A stretch of 10,199 nucleotides of DNA. Source: an uncultured Collinsella sp. (GTDB taxonomy: Bacteria > Actinomycetota > Coriobacteriia > Coriobacteriales > Coriobacteriaceae). The translations under genes and the position numbers were made by a program. The DNA is taken from positions 1 through 10,199 of the forward strand of contig CALFDL010000167.1 of the NCBI GenBank assembly GCA_937950415.1. Direction: 5' to 3'. Each line of letters starts with the position of its first letter. The first letter of the stretch is position 1. Shown here in pieces: positions 5,947-10,199 of this stretch. Under the pieces are notes generated by a model. The model saw only the letters and a program-made list of their open reading frames with translations, was not told where the DNA came from and did not search any database.

Positions 5947-6046
5947 ACCTACTCATTGGGGACAGACTTAAATGACCAGTCTTAAACCAAGAATGTCCCA
6001 ATGACTACAACGACTGCTTATTTAAGTCTGTCCCCAATGAGTAGGT
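5947..6046. repeat. Palindromic MITE/REP-like element with perfect 27-bp inverted repeats
   Basis: The 27 bases at 5947-5973 (ACCTACTCATTGGGGACAGA... to TTAAAT) are exactly the reverse complement of 6020-6046 (ATTTAAGTCTGTCCCCAATG... to AGGT), flanking a 46-bp core. The core holds a degenerate direct copy of the right arm (TGTCCCAATGACTA at 5994-6007 against TGTCCCCAATGAGTA at 6029-6043), so the left arm could pair with either. CCCTTT occurs just outside both ends (5937-5942 and 6052-6057), a possible target duplication or chance. There is no transposase gene and no U-tract. From memory, similar TTAAGTCTGTCCCC palindromes occur near IS200/REP-associated (Y1) transposase genes, but I could not check this. 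Confidence 0.8.
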
Positions 6047-6055
6047 CGGTGCCCT

Positions 6056-6086
6056 TTGTGCGGAGGTTGCATTGTTGCTTTATACT
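6056..6086 (+). promoter_or_regulatory. Probable gltX promoter
   Basis: The -10 TATACT (6081-6086) is a good match. The best -35 nearby is TTGTGC (6056-6061) with a long 19-bp spacer. Transcription would start near 6093, leaving about 34 nt before the gltX start. It begins only 10 bp outside the right arm of the palindromic element. Confidence 0.45.
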
Positions 6087-6114
6087 GATGCGGTTAGACA
6101 TCCATCCTGCAATC

Positions 6115-6129
6115 GAGGAGATTTCCATG
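6115..6129 (+). promoter_or_regulatory. Shine-Dalgarno that fixes the gltX start
   Basis: GAGGAG (6115-6120) sits six bases before ATG 6127. The open frame extends upstream to an ATG at 6001, but that ATG lies within the palindromic element, upstream of the promoter, and has no Shine-Dalgarno. 6127 is therefore the start. Confidence 0.85.
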
Positions 6130-7602
6130 GCATCAGACGTTCGCGTCCGCTTTGCACCCTCACCCACGGGCAAGCTGCACATCGGCGGCGCCCGCACCGC
6201 TATCTATAACTGGGCTTTCGCCCGCGCAAACGGCGGCACGTTCATCCTGCGCATCGACGACACCGACCCCACCCGTTCCACCGACGAGAACACGCAGATC
6301 ATCTTGCGCGCCATGCGTTGGCTGGGCCTGGACTGGGACGAGGGTCCCGAGGTGGGCGGCGACTATGGCCCCTACGCTCAGACCGAGCGCCTGGACCTGT
6401 ACAAGCAGGCCGCCCAGCAGCTCTGGGACGAGGGCAAGGCCTATCCCTGCTTCTGCACCAAGGAGCAGCTCGAGGCTGATCGCAAGGCCGCGCAGGAGCG
6501 CAAGGACCCCTTCCAGGGCTATCAGCGCCGCTGCCGCGATCTTGATCCCGAGGAGGCACGCCGCCGCATCGAGGCCGGCGAGCCCTACGTCCTGCGCATC
6601 AAGGTGCCCGAGGACCGCGGTGACGTCGTCATCCACGATGCCGTCCACGGCGAGGTGACCTTCGACGCCAAGGAGCTCGACGACTTTGTCATCTTCCGCT
6701 CCGATGGCACGCCCACGTACAACTTCGCGACCGTCGTCGACGACGCCATGATGAAGATCACGCATGTTATCCGCGGCGACGACCACCTGTCCAACACCCC
6801 GCGTCAGGTCATGGTATACGAGGCCCTCGGCGCGCCCGTGCCCACGTTCGCCCACATCTCCATGATCCTGGGCGCCGACGGCAAGAAGCTCTCCAAGCGC
6901 CACGGCGCCACCTCGGTGGAGGAGTACCGCGACGCCGGTTACCTGTCCGACGCCTTCGTCAACTACCTTGCGCTGCTCGGCTGGTCGCTCGACGGCGAGA
7001 CCACAATCATCCCGCGCGATGTCCTGGCCAGCAAGTTCTCGCTCGACCGCATCTCCAAGAACCCGGCGACCTTCGACCCCAAGAAGCTCGATTGGGTCAA
7101 CGCCGAGTACATCAATGGCATGTCCGATGCCCAGTTTGCCGACGAGATCATGGTCCCCGAGCTGCACGAGGCGGGTCTCATCGAGGGTAATGTCGAGTAC
7201 GGCGAGGACTGGATCGACGCGCTTGCCGCCATCGTCAAGCCGCGCACCAAGATGCCGGCCGACGCCGTGACCGTCGCCGCTCCCATCTTTGCTACGGCCG
7301 AGACCCTCGAGTATGACGAGAAATCCGTTAACAAGGGCCTGGCTAAGGAAGGCATGGGCGCCATTCTGGATGCCGCCAAGGCCGCGCTCGAGGGCGTGGA
7401 CGAGTGGACCGCCGAGGCCATCGACGCCGCGCTTGAGCCGCTGCCCGAGCAGATGGACCTCAAGAAGCGCGTGGTGTTCCAGGCCGTGCGCGTTGCCGTC
7501 TGCGGCAACATGGTGAGCCCTCCGCTGGGCGAGACCATGGCGCTCGTCGGCCGCGACGACTGCCTGGCGCGCATCGACCGCGCCCGCACGATGGCGCTGT
7601 AA
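6127..7602 (+). CDS. gltX: Glutamyl-tRNA synthetase
   Basis: GltX attaches glutamate to tRNA(Glu); in bacteria lacking GlnRS it can also mischarge tRNA(Gln) for GatCAB, and which applies here cannot be seen. From ATG 6127 the protein has 491 residues, normal for bacterial GluRS. The class I signatures are RFAPSPTGKLHIGG at 8-21 (HIGH-like) and KKLSKRHG at 253-260 (KMSKS-like). RGDDHLSNTPRQ at 217-228 and the all-helical anticodon-binding C-terminus (from about 325) are GluRS-type. A zinc-like motif C108-x-C110...C136-x-D138 has Asp in place of the His found in E. coli, so zinc binding is uncertain. The gene is divergent from metK, with its own terminator at 7626-7658. Confidence 0.97.
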   Translation: MASDVRVRFAPSPTGKLHIGGARTAIYNWAFARANGGTFILRIDDTDPTRSTDENTQIILRAMRWLGLDWDEGPEVGGDYGPYAQTERLDLYKQAAQQLWDEGKAYPCFCTKEQLEADRKAAQERKDPFQGYQRRCRDLDPEEARRRIEAGEPYVLRIKVPEDRGDVVIHDAVHGEVTFDAKELDDFVIFRSDGTPTYNFATVVDDAMMKITHVIRGDDHLSNTPRQVMVYEALGAPVPTFAHISMILGADGKKLSKRHGATSVEEYRDAGYLSDAFVNYLALLGWSLDGETTIIPRDVLASKFSLDRISKNPATFDPKKLDWVNAEYINGMSDAQFADEIMVPELHEAGLIEGNVEYGEDWIDALAAIVKPRTKMPADAVTVAAPIFATAETLEYDEKSVNKGLAKEGMGAILDAAKAALEGVDEWTAEAIDAALEPLPEQMDLKKRVVFQAVRVAVCGNMVSPPLGETMALVGRDDCLARIDRARTMAL

Positions 7603-7625
7603 CAGTCGCGCAAACGCATGTATCC

Positions 7626-7658
7626 GAGCCCCGTTCACCCGAGCGGGGCTCTTGTTTC
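7626..7658 (+). terminator. Intrinsic terminator of gltX
   Basis: GAGCCCCG (7626-7633) pairs with CGGGGCTC (7644-7651); three further pairs (TTC/GAG, one wobble) extend it to an 11-bp stem with loop ACCC. The tail TTGTTTC follows. The 12-mer AGCGGGGCTCTT (7642-7653) is identical to 612-623 in the birA/rpsJ terminator. Confidence 0.85.
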
Positions 7659-7674
7659 TATAGACGTATGGGAT

Positions 7675-7693
7675 GGGAGGTACAGGGACCATG
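7675..7693 (+). promoter_or_regulatory. Shine-Dalgarno deciding the priA start
   Basis: GGGAGG (7675-7680) lies 10 bases before ATG 7691. An in-frame ATG at 7673 overlaps this Shine-Dalgarno and has none of its own, so 7691 is preferred, giving a protein that begins MAEQLSLFG. A weak -10-like TATAGA at 7659-7664 might be a priA promoter; otherwise priA depends on read-through from gltX. Confidence 0.65.
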
Positions 7694-10144
7694 GCCGAGC
7701 AACTTTCGCTGTTTGGTTCGCCGGAACCGGAGGTGACCCCGGTGCAGTCCGCTCATGCTGCCGAGCAGGTCAAGCCCGAGCCTGCACCTGAGCCCGTTAC
7801 CGCCTACGCGAGCGTGGTCCTCGACATCCCCACGCGCGCTTTATCTGAGCCATTTGCCTACGGCGTCCCGCAATCCCTTACCAACGATGCCCAGATCGGC
7901 TCCACCGTCCTGGTCCATTTTGGCAACCGCGCGGCCGCCGGCTACATCGTCGACATCGCGCCTGAGCTGTGTGACCTGCAAGGTAACGACGCCCTCGACC
8001 CCGCGCGCATCAAGCCAATCGAGGCCATCCTCAGCAAGCCGCTCTTTACCGCCGAGGCTGCACGCATCGCACGTTGGATGAGTCGCGAATACGTCGCGAC
8101 CCTGTCCGAGTGCCTGCGCCTGTTCCTGCCACCGGGCGGAAGCCCGCGCGTTGTCAAGGGCGATGACGGTGTGTGGGCCGTTGAGCGCCCCGCCGTCAAA
8201 CCCATTCAAAACCGCTGGGTCATGCTCACGCCCGAGGGCTTCGATTACACGCCGCCCAAAACGGCGGTCCGCCAGCGTCAGCTTATCGAGGCGCTCCAAT
8301 GCGGCCCGGTCACGACGCGCGACCTCAACCTGCTCTACAACAGTATGTCGGCGACCATCAAGGCGCTCGAAAAACGCGGCGTCGTGGTGGTGGAGGAGCG
8401 CCGCGCCTGGCGTGGCTGCAGCGAGCAGACCACACTGTCTTCGGCGAGCGGCAAGGCCCCGCTGGCTCTCACCAACGGCCAGCGGCAGGCCCTCGCGCAG
8501 ATTGAGCGCGCACGCCTGGACGCTCACGGCGACGTGGTGCTGGTCGATGGCGTTGCCGGTTCCGGCAAAACTGAGGTCTACCTTTCGGCAATTGAGCGCG
8601 TGCTGGCGGCCGGCCGTTCGGCCTGCGTGCTCGTGCCCGAGATCTCGCTGACGGCCCAGACCGTCGGCCGCTTCCGCTCGCGCTTTGGCGAGACGGTCGC
8701 TGTGTTCCATTCGCGTCTTTCTGCTGGTGAGCGTCTGGACCAGTGGGATATGGTCGCCAGCGGTGCCGCGCGCGTGGTTGTGGGCGCCCGCTCGGCGCTG
8801 TTTTGCCCGCTCAGCGACTTGGGCCTCATCATTATCGACGAGGAGCATGAGACCAGCTACAAGCAGGGCTCCAGCCCGCGCTACCATGCGCGCGAGGTGG
8901 CGGCCGAGATGGCGCGTCGCTATCGCTGCCCACTTGTACTGGGCTCCGCCACGCCCTCGGCCGAGGCCCTCGACCGCTGCCGCCGTGGCACGTACGGCGG
9001 CGCCACCTGGAAGCGCGTCGAGATGCCCGAGCGCCCGGGGCATGCCGTGTTGCCTACGGTTCGCATTGCCGACCTGCGCCGCGAGTTCGCACACGGTAGC
9101 CGCTCCATGTTCTCTAAACCGCTGATGGAAGGCCTGGAGCGCGTGGTCGAGCGCCGCGAGAAGGCTGTGCTGCTGCATAACCGCCGCGGCTTTGCGCCGT
9201 TTTTGATGTGCCGCGAGTGCGGTTGCGTCCCCACCTGCAACCACTGCTCTACGGCGCTTACGTACCACGAGCGCACTCATACGCTGCAGTGTCACACCTG
9301 CGGTTCGTCCTGGCGCGTGCAGCCGTATCCCGCGCCCACGAGTCGCTGCCCCAAGTGCGGCAGCCGTTACCTGGCAAAAATGGGTCTGGGCACGCAGCAG
9401 ATCGAGGATGCGCTGAACCAGATGCTGCCCGAGGCTGTAGCCATCATTCGCATGGACGCCGATTCCACGCGTGGCAAGGACGCGCATAAGAAGTTGCTCG
9501 AGCAGTTCGATGCCGCCGATTGCGCGGTGCTGCTGGGCACCCAGATGATCGCCAAGGGCCTCGACTTTCCCGAGGTCACGCTCGTGGGTGTAGTCAATGC
9601 CGATTTTGCGTTAAAGCTGCCCGATTTTAGAGCGGGGGAGCGCGCCTACGATTTGCTGGAGCAGGTAGCGGGCCGTGCCGGCCGCGGCGATCGCCCCGGC
9701 GAGGTTATCATCCAGACCTATCTGCCCGAGGACCCGGTCATTCGCGCCGTCGCCGAGCACGACCGTTCAATCTTTACCGACTACGATCTGGAACAGCGTC
9801 GCGACGCCCTGTATCCGCCGTTCGTGCGCCTGACCAACATCTTGGTATGGTCGGTGAATGCGGATGACGCGCGGGACTACATCGGTCGCATCGCGAAGCT
9901 CCTCAAGCGTCGCTGGCATGCCGCCGCGCCCGACTTTTTGCGGGCGGGCAGCGCCGTGCCCCAAGTGCTTGGTCCGGCTTCATGTGTAATCGAGAGAGCC
10001 AAGGACCGTTACCGCTTCCATCTGCTTGTAAAGTCGCCGGTAGGGTACCATGTCTCTGATGATATCGACGCCTGCCTTAAAGAGGTGGGCTCCGTGCGCG
10101 GCGTGAGCGTGAGCGTTGACGTCGACGCCTATGATTTGATGTAA
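7691..10144 (+). CDS. priA: Primosomal protein N' (replication restart helicase PriA)
   Basis: PriA recognises stalled forks and D-loops and reloads the replicative helicase. From ATG 7691 it has 817 residues. Residues 1-38 are a Pro/Glu-rich extension starting with QLSLF (4-8), a consensus beta-clamp binding pentapeptide. The 3'-DNA-binding domain starts near 39 (VVLDIPTRALSEPFAYGVP) and a winged-helix-like region spans about 180-240. The superfamily 2 helicase follows: Walker A GVAGSGKTE at 287-295 (K293), DEEH at 383-386, GSATPS at 418-423, KGLDFP at 622-627 and QVAGRAGR at 658-665. Between the lobes four CxxC pairs (507/510, 516/519, 534/537, 553/556) match the two-zinc site. All catalytic residues are present, unlike the helicase-degenerate PriA annotated in mycobacteria. 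The C-terminal domain runs from about 710. The probable def gene follows after 18 bp. Confidence 0.97.
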   Translation: MAEQLSLFGSPEPEVTPVQSAHAAEQVKPEPAPEPVTAYASVVLDIPTRALSEPFAYGVPQSLTNDAQIGSTVLVHFGNRAAAGYIVDIAPELCDLQGNDALDPARIKPIEAILSKPLFTAEAARIARWMSREYVATLSECLRLFLPPGGSPRVVKGDDGVWAVERPAVKPIQNRWVMLTPEGFDYTPPKTAVRQRQLIEALQCGPVTTRDLNLLYNSMSATIKALEKRGVVVVEERRAWRGCSEQTTLSSASGKAPLALTNGQRQALAQIERARLDAHGDVVLVDGVAGSGKTEVYLSAIERVLAAGRSACVLVPEISLTAQTVGRFRSRFGETVAVFHSRLSAGERLDQWDMVASGAARVVVGARSALFCPLSDLGLIIIDEEHETSYKQGSSPRYHAREVAAEMARRYRCPLVLGSATPSAEALDRCRRGTYGGATWKRVEMPERPGHAVLPTVRIADLRREFAHGSRSMFSKPLMEGLERVVERREKAVLLHNRRGFAPFLMCRECGCVPTCNHCSTALTYHERTHTLQCHTCGSSWRVQPYPAPTSRCPKCGSRYLAKMGLGTQQIEDALNQMLPEAVAIIRMDADSTRGKDAHKKLLEQFDAADCAVLLGTQMIAKGLDFPEVTLVGVVNADFALKLPDFRAGERAYDLLEQVAGRAGRGDRPGEVIIQTYLPEDPVIRAVAEHDRSIFTDYDLEQRRDALYPPFVRLTNILVWSVNADDARDYIGRIAKLLKRRWHAAAPDFLRAGSAVPQVLGPASCVIERAKDRYRFHLLVKSPVGYHVSDDIDACLKEVGSVRGVSVSVDVDAYDLM

Positions 10145-10150
10145 CAACCC

Positions 10151-10165
10151 GAAAGGATGGCCATG
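10151..10165 (+). promoter_or_regulatory. Shine-Dalgarno and start choice for the gene after priA
   Basis: GAAAGG (10151-10156) is six bases before ATG 10163 but directly touches the in-frame ATG at 10157. The second ATG (10163) is therefore the likelier start; the two differ by two codons. Confidence 0.6.
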
Positions 10166-10199
10166 GAAGCCAACGGAATCGTACTGTCGCCCGACCCTC
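10163..10199 (+). CDS. def: Probable peptide deformylase, first 12 codons only (3' end outside window)
   Basis: The visible product MEANGIVLSPDP has the short beta-strand followed by a PDP/DP turn typical of peptide deformylase N-termini (IVLxPDPxLR). Def is the metal-dependent enzyme that removes the formyl group from the initiating methionine of new proteins. The location, 18 bp after priA on the same strand, matches the widespread priA-def-fmt order (as in Bacillus subtilis). None of the catalytic motifs (GxGLAAxQ, EGCLS, HExxH) falls within the window, so the call rests on 12 residues plus gene order. Confidence 0.6.
   Translation, partial: MEANGIVLSPDP

Noticed and set aside
6001..6126. 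N-terminal extension of gltX from ATG 6001
   Set aside because: It would be translated from the palindromic element and lies upstream of the likely promoter; GAGGAG places the start at 6127, where the conserved sequence begins.
6160..7692. 510-codon minus-strand open frame antisense to gltX
   Set aside because: A shadow of the GC-rich codon use of gltX; the product is biased in Gly/Val/Leu/Asp/His and no domain is recognisable.
7841..9487. 548-codon minus-strand open frame antisense to priA
   Set aside because: A shadow of priA with Ala/Arg/His-rich, repetitive composition and no start signals.

Overview
The window looks like ordinary chromosomal core DNA from a high-GC anaerobic actinobacterium. 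My best guess is Coriobacteriia, Collinsella-like, judged from protein character, gene order and GC-rich codon use; no database search was possible. It carries translation, methionine/SAM and replication-restart housekeeping genes, two unexplained structured intergenic regions, and some notable details inside well-known proteins.

Layout, left to right. (1) Positions 1-527 (+) hold the 3' part of a biotin-protein ligase gene (birA). It converges on the next operon, with a strong shared hairpin terminator at 588-624 between them. (2) Positions 644-4056 (-) hold a compact 'str-like' ribosomal operon, in transcription order rpsL (S12), rpsG (S7), fusA (EF-G), rpsJ (S10). tuf is absent after fusA, and rpsJ is the last gene instead of heading an S10/L3/L4 operon. 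rpsL and rpsJ both start with TTG behind good Shine-Dalgarno sequences. A clear sigma70-type promoter (TTGACG-17-TATCCT) lies upstream of rpsL. (3) Positions 4057-4560 are non-coding: the rpsL promoter and leader, two strong hairpins of unknown role at 4238-4270 and 4319-4356, and the metK terminator at 4490-4523. (4) metK (-, 4561-5841) encodes S-adenosylmethionine synthetase. (5) The divergent metK/gltX spacer (5842-6126) contains a perfect 27-bp inverted repeat (5947-5973 and 6020-6046) with a degenerate internal copy, like a small palindromic or MITE/REP-type element, set between the two promoters. (6) gltX (+, 6127-7602) encodes glutamyl-tRNA synthetase and is followed by a terminator. 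(7) priA (+, 7691-10144) encodes the replication-restart helicase. It is followed 18 bp later by the first 12 codons of what is probably def (peptide deformylase), matching the common priA-def-fmt order.

How the genes work together: S12, S7, S10 and EF-G are ribosome parts and its translocase, GltX charges tRNA, MetK makes SAM for methylation, and PriA restarts stalled replication forks. The observations most worth following are a consensus beta-clamp binding motif (QLSLF) at the extreme N-terminus of PriA ahead of a flexible linker, an arginine at S12 position 88 (a streptomycin-resistance position) encoded by a CGT codon, the palindromic element between metK and gltX, and the paired hairpins upstream of rpsL. 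I saw no CRISPR array, phage gene, tRNA/rRNA gene or defence system.
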